Shown here: positions 1-11,228 of the stretch, in pieces | Layout of the letters: every line of letters starts with the position of its first letter | Numbering within the stretch: the first letter of the stretch is position 1 | NCBI GenBank assembly: GCA_030761205.1 | Contig: JAULJL010000033.1 | Span: forward strand, 5,649,501 to 5,713,500 | DNA: 64,000 nucleotides | Source: Fremontodendron californicum | Taxonomy: Eukaryota; Streptophyta; Magnoliopsida; Malvales; Malvaceae | Direction: 5' to 3' | Made by a program: the position numbers and the translations under genes | The notes under the pieces: model-generated | What the model was told of the DNA's origin: nothing | What the model saw: the letters and a program-made list of their open reading frames with translations, nothing else | Database searches by the model: none

Positions 1-502
1 TATTTTTTCTGTTTTGCTTAGGGTCCACTAAGATTCTGTTGTATTTTATCTATTCACTCTTAGTGGTCCATTGATGTTCTATTGTATTCTTTACGATTTG
101 CTGTTGGCACCCTGATTATGGAGTTTGACCCACATATATCTGTCTGAACCAAAAAAAAAAAAAAAACACAATATTTCCTTGTCATGAATGAATTTTAGTT
201 TTTCGTTTTTAGTCATTGTCAGTGTTGTATGCATTACACCATTGCTTGGCGGGCACATAATCCTATTTTTCTTTTATGAATAGTATGATATTGAAACACA
301 GTTATGTGTCTCAGCTTATGTAACTTAGGTCTGGCTTAGTTTTCTTGATGTAAATTGGTGGAGAATGTTGTATGCATTATATTCATGTAAATGTCAGGTA
401 AGTGTTGTATGCATTATACAATGTTTGTTTTTTTGTTCTCCTTCTGACTTGTCACTACTTTTATTTTTTTATATTTTATTTTAACCAAAAAGTTGGAGAG
501 AA

Positions 503-503
503 G

Positions 504-532
<29 letters not shown>
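503..532. repeat. (TA)n microsatellite
   Basis: About 15 TA dinucleotides in the flank of the left arm. The mirror position in the right arm (about 9957-9976) has a shorter TA run, so the two arms have changed length since duplication. Confidence 0.9.
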
Positions 533-534
<2 letters not shown>

Positions 535-1204
535 ACAAAAAGAGAACATTTTTGGGTGAATTTCAAAATCCCTAACATTTTTTCCACAACACCTGCATTG
601 CATTATTTTTTCTCTTTAATTCGATCACTCACTTTTCAATCTCTTTTTTCCTTGTGAGTGGTTTCTTCATATATTTTTTTTTTTACTTGATCAAAGTCAA
701 AAAAATTTTGGGCTATGCATTTTATTGAGTTTTTGTAATAACGTCTGGGCTTTTTTATCATTAAAGCAAATGAGATTTTAGCAATTGGTGTTAGTACTCT
801 GATGAGTGATTTGCATCTGAAGTTGATTTTATCTTTTGTCTTATCTAGTAAATTTTTCATCATTCCGTCAACTCTTTAGTCGATCACATAATCCTTGAAT
901 AAATCAATTCAATAATGTCTCTCTTCTTTAAGAAAGTTGCAAATAGCTATGTAATATACATGTAAATTTTTTTGCCTCTTGTAGCATGAGCCCTTCCAGT
1001 ATTAGTTCTTAAAATAACTTTGTATATAAATTTACTTGTTGATTTTATCTTCTTTTACCAAGTATTAATTAAACAAATTATATATGGCTACGCCTACTGC
1101 AAGTATTTTCAATCATTGGCAAGTGAAATAAATTTTGTTGATGTTTATGATGCATTTAATCTTTTGAATTCTCTATTTGATCTTCTACTTTGTCAATATG
1201 TGTA

Positions 1205-3187
1205 GATGGTAAAGATATTTTTCGAAGGAAAGTTAAATTAAGGTTTCATCACGAGGGAGCTTTTGTTTGGAGCCTCATTATGTGAATGGAAAAGTCAAAG
1301 TCGTAGAACATTATGATGTTGAGGAAATTTGCTATTGGAGTTTACTGTCAATGGTCAATCGATTACACTATGGGATGAATGAAGAGAAAAGTTTGTATTT
1401 TTTAGAACTAGTTATGACCTTAGATAATAGGTTGAAGTTGTTGCTTGATGATAACAGTGTTCTACAATTGAAAAATCATTTAAATTACTTAGGTGAAATA
1501 TCGATATATGTTGATGAAGCCGAGGATGGTTTAGGCAAATATAGTGAAATTCCATTGCCTAAAGCTTTCTATGAATGTATTGAGGAGTCATCTGATGATT
1601 GTGAAAATGAGAAGGATGATGCTAATATTGAGAAGGGTAATGAAGGTGGTAATGAAGATTTAAACATGGTTTAGATTAATTGGTTCAGTGAGGAAGGGGA
1701 AGATGAATTAGCAACTGGTCGGCATAAATTGAGGCAATACAAGGAATATAGCCCACATAAATTGAGGCAATACAACGAAAGGTTGAAATCAGAAATAGCG
1801 AAAGGGATTAATTGGAATCGATCTGGCCTAAGTAACACAGACCATGCTGGTGTAGGCCCTTCTAGAAAACATGGGTTTGACCATGATGGAAGGCCGTGTG
1901 GTGCACAGAAAAATGTGGATGATGATGGGTCCGAAACTGACTACATTGATTTAGATGAACCTGGTAGCTACAAATCAACAAGTGATGACTCTGATGCTGA
2001 TGATGCACAAATAGTGAGGTCAAGGGGCTTGTATTACAATTTCAATATGGGAACTAAAGGCTTTTTTGTGGGTCAAATATTTAAGGATCTTGCTTAATTC
2101 AAGGTAGCTCTTAATGATTATTATTTTAATAAGCAATTTGCATATTGCTACAAAAAAGAATGATAAAGGGTGAAAGCATTGTGTGCTGCTAAAAGTTGTA
2201 TGTGGGAGATACTAGCATCAAGGTATGAAAATGACAATTCATTTAGGGTGAAAACATATTATCCAGAGCATTCATGCTTGCCTATGAGTAAAAAAAAAAG
2301 TGTGACAGCCAAGGTCATAGCAACTAAGTTAAGAGACGACATTAGCCAAGATCATAGCAACCAAGTTAAGAGACGACATTGCAAAGATGCCTTTCATGAA
2401 AGGCAAACATCTACTGGCATTAGTGAGGCAAAAATTGGGTGTCATTATTAATATTTGGAAAGCGAGGAGAGCAAAACTCAGAGTGATGAAGAAGATCCAA
2501 GAGAATTACACAAAGGAGTTTAGTAGATTGAGAGAATATGGTGATGAGCTCTGTGAGATTAATCCTGGCAGTACTGTGAAATTGGAAGTTGATAGGAGTA
2601 CAGAAGATTCACCACCAGTATTCCATCAGATGTATATATGTTTTAAAGCTGTGAAAGAACTTCAGAGAAGGATACAGACCCATAATTGGATTAGATGAGT
2701 GATTTTTGAAGGGTTTAGTGAAAGGACAGTTACTAGTGGCTATTGGTAGAGATGAAAACAACCAGATGTCCTTTTAGCATGAGCTGTTATAGTGGAGTAG
2801 AGAACACAGATAATTGAAAATATTTTTGGAATTGTTGATGAATGATCCTTACATCATAAATTGGGCTGGATGGAAGATAATAAGTGACATGCAAAAGGTA
2901 CAGGTACTTAATTTTTATTTGTAATATGTTAATATATGGTAGATTTTTAATGCCTTTTGTTTATCTCAACTTGTAGGGTCTTAGGTTTATTAATGACTTT
3001 CCTTTTGTGGAGCAAAAAATGTGTGCTAGATATATATATGCTAGATGATGCAAAAAATTTAGAGACCCGACAATAAATTACAATTCTGGATTTATGCAAG
3101 ATCACCTAACCAGCAAGAATTCTTGAAGCAACTGGAAGTTTTGAAGAACCAAAATGAGGCTGCTCATAATTATTTGAAGGAAAATTA
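1205..3187 (+). pseudogene. MuDR-like (MULE) transposase pseudogene, left arm
   Basis: This is the N-terminal two thirds of a plant Mutator transposase, a DDE cut-and-paste enzyme. In order it shows a PB1-like N-terminal region (about 1205-1530, with GKVKVVEHYDVEEICYWSL), an acidic linker (about 1580-1990), the MuDR Cys/His module (2170-2340, with CMWEILASRYENDNSF and YYPEHSC), and the start of the MULE catalytic domain (about 2690-3050). There, LDE-stop-FLKG stands where LDGxFLKG is usual, and ISDMQK is followed by GLRFINDFPF. The last two motifs are joined by a probable 79-bp intron (2898-2976, GT...AG). Stops at 1672-1674, 2095-2097 and about 2695, and several frame changes, kill the gene. 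The end of the DDE domain and the SWIM zinc finger are absent because the sequence turns into the inverted copy. Family call is firm; exact exon ends are not. Confidence 0.85.
2898..2976 (+). other. Probable intron in MULE transposase (left arm)
   Basis: The donor follows CAAAAG and the acceptor is TTGTAG. Removing these 79 bp joins the catalytic-domain motifs DMQK and GLRF in frame. The same intron, reverse-complemented, lies in the right arm beside the hAT insertion, so the duplication was made from DNA and not from spliced RNA. Confidence 0.6.
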
Positions 3188-3194
3188 GTATCCA

Positions 3195-3271
3195 TTGTAT
3201 TGGTCTCACACATTGTTATCAATCACATCACATTTGGAGAAACCAGAGAAGAAAACTCGTGACCAGTACAG
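3195..3271. other. Spacer (loop) of the inverted duplication
   Basis: About 77 bp with no inverted partner, flanked by GGAAAATTAGTATCCA on the left and TGGATCCTAATTTTC on the right. It continues the transposase reading of the left arm for a short distance. A transcript across it would fold back with this stretch as the loop. Confidence 0.7.
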
Positions 3272-3487
3272 TGGATCCTAATTTTCTTTCAAGCAATTAT
3301 GAGTAGCCTCATTTTGGTTCTTCAAAACTTCCATTTGCTTCAGGAATTCTTATTGGTTAGGTGATCTTGCACAGATCCAAAATTGCAATTTCAGTGTCGA
3401 GTCTTTAAATCTTTTGTCTCATCTAGGATATATGTGTTTGGCACACATTCTTTGCACCACAAAAAGGTCATTAATAGACCCTACAAG
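3272..3487 (-). repeat. Right arm of the MULE inverted duplication, inner part
   Basis: Reverse complement of about 2974-3194 (for example CAAAATGAGGCT appears here inverted). It forms a stem of about 216 bp directly around the 77-bp spacer. It is cut off from the rest of the right arm by the hAT insertion. Confidence 0.9.
3480..3487. other. hAT target-site duplication, left copy
   Basis: CCTACAAG precedes the element. The right copy is TCTACAAG (7540-7547), a 7 of 8 match and the 8-bp length standard for hAT. The duplicated target is the intron acceptor region of the inverted transposase copy. Confidence 0.85.
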
Positions 3488-6400
3488 TAGGCCTGTCCAT
3501 GGGTCGGGTCAGGTTTGGGCTGAGCCTAACAAGATATCAGTACACTTTTTGTCTGCCTAGGCCTGACCCGAAATATGGGCAACTTTTTGTGACCAGGCCC
3601 GTCTCAAATTGCCAAAAAGATACCAAGGCTCGACCCGGTCCGCCCAAAAATTTTCAACTAAAAAATATTAATGTATTTAATATAAAACATCTTACTGAAT
3701 AAAAATCATTCTTAATATGTCGAACTCACACCAAATTTAAATTAAAATGCAAGAACATCACCATTCACCAACAACAACCAGTTTAACAATCATTTTTACA
3801 CAAACACATACTGGTTGAACATAAGTTACATAACCAGTTTAATACAAAAAACACACAGCAGATTACTAGACTTCAAAACACACAATAGACTTCAAAACAA
3901 AGACAATGAGACTTGACAACTAGTCTAACCAATTCAAACTAGCAACTTCAAATTAATAGACAAAGAGATTTTAAAATAGCAACCAGGACACCAGAAAGCA
4001 ACAAGCCAGCAACCAAGAAACCAAGCATGAAGCAACCAACAAGTCAGCAACTAGAAAGGCAGCAACTAGCAAGGTAAGAGCCAGCACGACACCAACTCTA
4101 CCCTGCAATAAGAAAGCACAATTCACAACTTGCAACTAAAGAATTGGATGGAAGAATCATTCCAAGTTGATATAAGAACATACAAATTTTACTCATAATC
4201 AAGAAATTAACTTAGAACGTGACAGAAGCAGCATCATTGTCATCTTCATTCTCATCATCACTTTAGTCGGATACTTCATATTCCATTCCTAGTGTAAAAA
4301 TATATTAAACAATTAGGTTCTCCAAATTATAAAAGTGTTATAAACTTATAATAATATCAAAATAAGAAATAAGAAATAATAAGAAATAAGAAATAATAAG
4401 AAAAGAATTACCTGCTGAAAAACCTCTAGCTCGCATCCAATCAACAAAACAAATAATAGCTTGAACCGTTTTTGGTTTGAGTGAACTCCTCAAAGAATTG
4501 ATAACTTTTTTTCCCATGCTAAAAGCTGATTCGAAAGCAACAATTGATATCGGAATTGCCAAAAGATCACGAGCCAATAGTGAAAGCTCAGAATACTGAA
4601 TTGAGCTTTTACTCCAATAATCCAATATATCAATATCATTATTCAACTCAAGTGCTCGTTCTTCCAAGTAAAGATCTAGTAGCGATTTTTCATTTTCAAC
4701 TTTGGATTGACTTAAAAACAGTTTGTAATCATCACTCTCATCACAACCTAGTTCCATATCAACTCCACTAACATTAGACTGTTGCAAGCTAGAATCAACA
4801 AGATTAGCATCCGAAACACCATAACTTCCAACCAAAGAGGAAGAAGTGGATTTGGAGCTCTTCACATACTCATAAAATAAGATTTTGAGAGTATTAATAA
4901 CTGTTTGCACAATGTTTGAGGCATGAGTACCATAGAGTTTAGTAAAACAATATTCCATATAATTAAACTTGTAATGAGGGTCTAAAATGACAGCACATGA
5001 TAACACCAAACTATACTCAGCCCAATATTTATTGAATTTTTCTTGCATTTGTTTAACCATTGGACATAGAATGTATGTGGACCATTAAATATATCTACCA
5101 AGCAATTATGAACCTTCCAAACCCCTCTAAAATAAATGTTTGCAGTGGGATATTTAGAATCAGAGAACACACATGTCACATTATAAAAAACCTTCAAAAA
5201 TTTGTAAAGAGTATGAACATTTCCCTACTCTTTATCAGAAAGTGCAAATATTTTGAAATCTGTCCCATTGGCCCCAATAAACTAACATATCTTTGTAATA
5301 AATAGCAGATTCAAGCATCAAATAAGTAGAATTCCATCTCACACACACATCTTGATGCAACTTCTTAGTTTCTATTGAAAACTTTTTTCAGTCACATCAC
5401 AAAATATTTTCTTGCGAGGGCCAGATTTTTTAATTTACTTGATCCCATTACGAATTTTACCAACATTATCAACAAGTTTCAAACCAGCTTGAACAATAAG
5501 ATTCAATATATGTCCACAACATCTAATTTGAAAAAAAAAACCATCACATAAAAGGACCCTATTGGCACGAAAACAACTTTTAAGAGAGGAAACCATAACA
5601 TCATTATAAGATGCATTATCCAAAGTGATGCTGAAAATTTTCTTGTGTATGTTCCACTGGGCTAAGCATAACACAAGCTCATCTGCTATGTTCAAACCAT
5701 CATAAGGAGGGGATAAAGCTTTAAATCTTATTATTCTCTTTTGCAATTTTCAATCTTTGTCAATCCAACGAGCAATAATACAAATGTATTCATCAATAGT
5801 ATGCTCATATTTTCAATTATCAGAAGTTAAGCATATTCGACCAGGTGCTTTAGCCAACTCTTCTTTCACATGCTCTCTTTCTTTTGCATAGTAACTCAGT
5901 ACATCCCTAGTAGCTGTTTGTCTACTTATATTCTTATAGTTAGAACTTACAACACTCATCATATATCTAAACCCCGGTTCCTCAACTATTCTAAATGAAT
6001 GCTTTCCACACACAAGGAAAGTGGAAACAGCTCTACGACATTCTTCAGGGTCATACTTATAATTTTTTATACATGAACCACCTCCTAAGGTTGCTTGAGT
6101 GGATATTGTGTACTGAGTAATATCTTTATTACGTTTTTTCAAGGAAGTAGACAAATGACGTCTCAAATGAGAAGTTCCACTAGCAGTTTTAGCAGAAAAA
6201 ACATTTTTACAGTGATTGCATTACGCCTTCATGAATTTTTGTTCTTACATTCAAGCTTTATCATTTCATCCCACACCTTTGAAGTAGTAGACTTTTGACG
6301 CTTGGAGATACTTTCATACTATTTATCCATCATCCACATTAATTGGGGCATTTGAGCTGGTCATGGTCATAAAAGCTTAGATACTGCAATCGTAAAAGCC

Positions 6401-7539
6401 ACATCATTATCAAGGACCTCAAGTAATATTTTTTTGAAGAGACAAACAAACCATAGACAAATTGAAAGAAAGACCAAACAAAACAAAAAAACAAGCCAAC
6501 ATCATTGATTATATCCATTGCTGATTGTGAAGAGTTCATTCTGTTAGATATAAGGATCAGATTGGAGTAAACAAACATCTGATGGTTGTATGATTGCACC
6601 AAAAAGAAGTTATTCCTTGGCTTCCTTACGACTAATTTAAGCCTGAAGGTAAAAGTAATAGGTTTCACTACCTTACCTACCTTGGAACAACATCAAGAAT
6701 TCTTAAATGCTAAACATTACGCACAAATTTTTTTAGAAACTAACAAAGCATAACAGTTAAGTATCCATCTACCCGAGGGACCATCCCTGCTTTATTACTT
6801 ATTAAAACGTGCCTTGCTATCTTCACTAAACACATGCTACATGTAAAGGTTTTTTCAATCAACAGAAGCAAAGAACAAACAACATCCTAAAATTAATTCA
6901 TTAAGAACCTAAATCGAAATGAGGGGTTCTCTTGACATAAAAAAGAATTTCGACTTTGTCTCATTTTTTTATGATATTCCAGATTTTGGAAAACCCAATA
7001 AACCATCAACTCATCAACCTTTGATTATGATATTCAAGAATCAAATAAGGGAAATAACTTGAATAACAGTAAATTGAAGCAAGAAAAAAAAAGAACTTAC
7101 ACAAATTGGTAAGCTGCGGCCTGCGAGTGCAAATCCAAACAAAAAAGAAAGATTGAAATGGGTTTGGGTGAGTTGCTGCTGTGTTTAAGGAGAAGGGGTG
7201 AGTACGCGGTTGCTGTGTTTGAGGAAATGGTGAGATGCGACTGAGGTTAGAAAAAGTAGGAATAAAGTTTTTAACTTTTAGGGTAACAAACTATCAAGTC
7301 TTATAAAAAAATATATTAAAAATAAATATTATTATAAATATTAAATAATAATATAAATACGTGTCGGGCCGGACTCGGGCCTAAATTTTTTTGCCTAAGG
7401 CCCGACCCGTTTAGAAAATGGGGTTTTTTTTTTTTTTGCCCAAGCCCATTTTTCGGACATAATATTTTTGTCCATACCCTCCCAAATATCGGGCGGGCCT
7501 TCGGGTGTGGGCGGGTAGCCCGACCCTTGGACATGTCTA
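3488..7539 (-). mobile_element. hAT-superfamily DNA transposon
   Basis: The ends are imperfect inverted repeats: TAGGCCTGTCCATGGGTCGGGT on the left and, reading inward from the right, TAGACATGTCCAAGGGTCGGGC. Both are followed by GC-rich subterminal stretches of CCCGACCCG-like words (about 3500-3650 and 7365-7535), typical of hAT transposase binding regions. The 4,052-bp length, 8-bp duplications and minus-strand transposase remnant agree. Bases 3710-4330 and about 6670-7300 show no coding sequence. The element sits in the right arm of the MULE palindrome and is therefore younger than it. Several transposase lesions make it non-autonomous. Confidence 0.9.
4338..6300 (-). pseudogene. hAT transposase pseudogene (zf-BED, RNase H-like, dimerisation)
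   Basis: Read on the minus strand, the remnant starts near 6300 with a BED zinc-finger stretch (WDEM near the start, SHLRRHL near 6160, cysteines split by a frameshift). It continues with the LTSDN motif that carries the first catalytic Asp (about 5815). Next come SITLDNASYNDV (second Asp, about 5600-5640) and the CxHILNLIVQ helix (about 5490-5520). It ends with the hAT C-terminal dimerisation domain (about 4410-4620, LLARDLLAIPIS, AFESAFS, SLKPKTVQA). Open segments are 5813-6166, 5435-5746 and 4338-5060, broken by stops and frameshifts. An intact hAT transposase is about 650-700 residues, and the domains here are in correct order and spacing. One original gene, now dead. Confidence 0.87.
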
Positions 7540-7547
7540 TCTACAAG
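7540..7547. other. hAT target-site duplication, right copy
   Basis: TCTACAAG directly follows the terminal repeat. It differs from the left copy only in the first base. Confidence 0.85.
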
Positions 7548-10469
7548 TTTATATGCATTAAAAATCTACCATTTATTAACTTATTACATATTATAAAAAT
7601 TTAAGTACATGTACGTTTTGCATGTCACTTCATTATTGTCCATCCAGTCCCATCTATGATTTCAAGATCATTCATCTTCAAAAATCATTTTCAATTATCT
7701 ATGTTCTCCACTCCAGCTATAACAACTCATGTTAAAGGGAACATTTGGTTCTTTCCATCTCTTCCAACAGCCACTAGTAACTATCCTTTAACTAAATAGT
7801 TCAAAAAACCCCTAATCCAATTATGGGTTTGCATCATTCTTTGAAGTTATCTTTCACAACTTTAAAACATATATGCATCCAATGAAATACTGGTGGTGAA
7901 TCTGCTGTACTCTTATCAACTTCCAATTTCACAATACTGTTAGGATCAGTCTCACAGAGCTCATCACTATATTCTCTCATTATACTAAACTCCTATATGT
8001 AACTCTCTTAGATCTTCATCACTCTGAGTCTTGCTCTCCTTGCTTTCCAAATATTAACAATGACACCCAATTTTTGCCTCATTAATGCTCGTACATGTTT
8101 GCCTTTCATGAAAGACATCTTTGTAATGTCATATCTTAACTTGGTTGCTATGAATTTGGCTATTACTCTTTTGTTTTGACTTGTAGGCAAGCATGAATGC
8201 TCTGAATAATAGGTCTTCACCTTGAATGAATTGTCATTTCCATGCCTCAATGCTAGTATCTCCCACATACAACCTTTAGCATCACATTTTGCTCTCACCC
8301 TTACTTTATCATTCTTTTTTGTAGCAATATGCAAATTGCTTATTTAAATAATAATCATTAAGAGTTACCTTGAATTGAGCAGGATCCTTAAATAGTTGGC
8401 CCACAAAAAAGCCTTGAGTCCCCATATTGGAATTGTAATACAAGCCCCTTGACCTTACTCTTTGTGCATAATATATATCAGAGTCATCACTTGTTGGTTT
8501 GTAGCTGCCAGGATAATCTAAATCAATGTAGTCAGTTTCGGACCCATCACCATCCACATATTTCTGTGCACCACACGGCCTTCTATCATGGTCAAACCCA
8601 TGTTTTCTAGAAAGGCCTGCACTAGCATGGTCTTTGTTTACTTGGGCTATATCGGTTCCCATCAAGCCTTTTCTCTATTTCTGATTTCAACCTTTCCTTG
8701 TATTGCCTCAATTTATGTGGGCTATATTCCTTTTATTGCCTCAATTTATGCCAACTAGTTGCTAATTCATCTTCCCCTTTCTCACTGAACCAATTAATCT
8801 AAACCATGTTTAAATCTTCATTACCACCTTCATTACCCTTCTCAATATTAGCATCATCCTTCTCATTTTCACAATCATCAGATGACTCCTCAATACATTC
8901 ATAGAAAGCTTTAGGCAATGGAATTTCACTATATTTGCCTAAATTATCCTCGGCTTCATCAACATCATAATGTAATCGATATTTCACCTAAGTAATTTAA
9001 ATGATTTTTCAATTGTAGAACACTGTTATCATCAAGCAACAACTTCAACCCATTATTTAAGGTTACACTTGGTTCTAAAAAATACACACTTTTCTCTTTA
9101 TTCAACCTATAGTGTAATCGATCGACCATTGACAGTAAACTCCAATAGCAAATTTTCTCAACATCATAATGTTCTACGACTTTGACTTTTCCATTTACAT
9201 ATGACACCTTGGGGCTGCAAACAAAAGTTCCCCCATGATGAAACTTTAATTTAACTTTCTTCCGAAAAATATCTTCACCATCTACACAAATTGACAAAGT
9301 AGAAGATCAAATAGGAAATGCAAAATATTAAATGCATCATACACATCAACAACATTTATTTCACTTACCAATTATTGGAAATATTTGTAGTAGGCATAGC
9401 CATATATAATTTGTTTAATTTGTACTTGGTAAAAGAAGATAAAATCAACAAGTAAATTTAAATACAAAGTTATTTGAAGAACTGGTACTGGAAGGGCTCA
9501 TGTTGCTGGAGGCAAAATTTAATACATGTATGTTACATAGCTATTTGCAGTTTTCTTAATGGGAGAAAGATTATTGAATTGTTTATTTAAGAGTTATGTG
9601 ATCGACTAAAGAGTTGAGGGAAGGATGGAAAGATTATTAGATAAGACAAAAGGTAAAATCAACTTCACATGCAAATCATTCTATCAGAGTACTAACACCA
9701 ATTGCTAAAAGCTCATTTGCTTTAATGATAAAAAAAAGCAAATGTTATTACTAAAACTCAATAAAATGCGTGGCCAAAAAAATACTTGACTTTGATCAAG
9801 TAAAAAAAAGATATGAAGAAACCACTCACAAAGAAAAAAGAGATTGAAAAGTGAATAATCAAATTAAAGAGAAACAATAATGCAATGTAGTGCAGGTGTT
9901 GTGGAAAAAATGTTAGGGATTTTGAAATTCACCAAAAAATGTTCTCTTTTTGTTAAATATATATATATATATATTTATCTATTCTCCAACTCTTTGGTTA
10001 AAATAAAATATGAAAGAATAAAAGCAGTGACAAGTCAGAAGAAAAACAAACATGGTATAATGCATAAAACACTCATCTGACATTTACATGAATATAATGC
10101 ATACAACATTCTCCACCAATTTACATCAAGCAAAAGGCCAAACCTAAGTTACATAAGTTGAGGCATATAATTGTGTTTCAATATCATACTAATCATAAAA
10201 GAAAAATAGGATTATGTGCCAGGCAAGCAATGGTATAATGCATACAACACTGACTAAAAATGAAAAACTAAAGTAAGTTCATACATGATAAGGAAATAGT
10301 GTTTTTTTTTGTCCAGACAGATATATGTGGGTCAAACTCCATAATCATAGTGGGTGCCAACAGCAAATCGTAAAGAATACAACATAATCTCAATTGATCA
10401 CTAAGAGTAAACAAAATAGACAAAATACAATAGAATCTCAGTGGACCCTAAAAAAAAACAGGAAAAATA
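7548..10469 (-). repeat. Right arm of the MULE inverted duplication, outer part
   Basis: Reverse complement of about 1-2973. The match starts with the intron (about 7550-7625 mirrors 2898-2970) and runs through the coding part and non-coding flank to about 10,469, which mirrors base 1. The first tandem unit begins inside this arm at 10,395, so its last 75 bp are also the first 75 bp of unit A. Confidence 0.9.
7625..9310 (-). pseudogene. MuDR-like transposase pseudogene, right arm
   Basis: Inverted twin of the left-arm pseudogene. Its N-terminus is better preserved (8965-9297: ICVDGEDIFRKKVKLKF, then NGKVKVVEHYDVEKICYW). The linker lies at 8799-8987 and 8309-8665, and the MuDR Cys/His module with KGCMWEILALRHGND and YYSEHSC at 8008-8334. 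The catalytic start (about 7690-7850) is decayed. A 7-bp insertion near 8970 shifts the frame relative to the left arm. The stop at 8799-8801 is at the same codon as the left-arm stop at 1672-1674, so the gene was already broken before it was duplicated. Here the codon equal to the left-arm stop at 2095 is still sense. Confidence 0.83.
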
Positions 10470-11228
10470 AAGCATAAAGAAGTTCACATGTTGACCACAA
10501 GTTGTCAGATAAAGATGAAACAAAACACTAACTCTCCCTTGACCTTCTTTTTTTCCATTTTCAAGAAATCTTCCAATTTCGAATTATGAAACCTTTCGCT
10601 TCGATTCTGCAAAATCTTTTGGGTTAAGGTTCCTTCGATTTGAATGGGTATAATGGCTTTAAAAATAGTAACTTACCTTCGTTCGACTTCAGGTAGCTTT
10701 CGATCTCCTTCTTTCTTCGATCGATTTTCGGATCGACTTTAGATAGCTTTCTTAGTTTTTTTTTTTTCTTTTCGTTTCAATTCTTTTTCGTTAGTTTTTT
10801 TGTTTCTTTTAAGTTTTGCTTTTTAATTTTTTCACTTTTTTTATTTTAATTACTTTAGTTAATTGTTTTCCTTTCTTTCAAGAATCTGATGTGGATATTA
10901 CATTTGTTAATTTAAGCCGATCAGAAGCTGTTACATGGCAAAATTAATTTGACGTGGCATTTTCAATAACTTGATTATTTATTTTACTCATATTATCTTA
11001 AAATGATATATTTTATTGGTGTCACGTTAGCATTTGACATCCACGTCATCAACTAAACAGAGGTAAAATATCACGTTAGTTTTTTAAACGTTCTCATTAC
11101 ATCAGTTAGTGATTTTACTTTTTTTTTGTTTTAATTTAAAAAAAACAAGGACTAAGTTATCCAGATTTATAGTAGATGAACTAATTTGCACTAGATGGTA
11201 TAGTACATGGACCTTTCAAGTTCCTTAA
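10470..11228. other. Non-coding start of unit A
   Basis: No gene seen. About 10,560-10,760 has repeated TTCGAT/GATCGA words and could be the terminal region of the MULE, but the matching left end lies outside the window. The rest is AT-rich with a poly-T tract. Equivalent stretches are 30,810-31,565 (B) and 51,120-51,871 (C). Confidence 0.6.

Larger units (their letters stand above)
1..3194 (+). repeat. Left arm of a giant MULE inverted duplication
   Basis: This stretch reappears as its reverse complement in 3272-3487 plus 7548 to about 10,469. The match covers non-coding flank, transposase coding sequence and intron, so it is not just a terminal repeat. Base 1 pairs with about 10,469, so the arm may extend past the window edge. 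In the best part (about 1520-1690 against 8790-8960) I count two or three differences in about 170 bp. Other parts are less alike, with small indels. The arm holds the broken transposase gene described separately. Confidence 0.92.

Noticed and set aside
3499..3702. 67-codon frame at the hAT left end
   Set aside because: Lies in the subterminal CCCGACCCG repeats of the transposon; no protein similarity.
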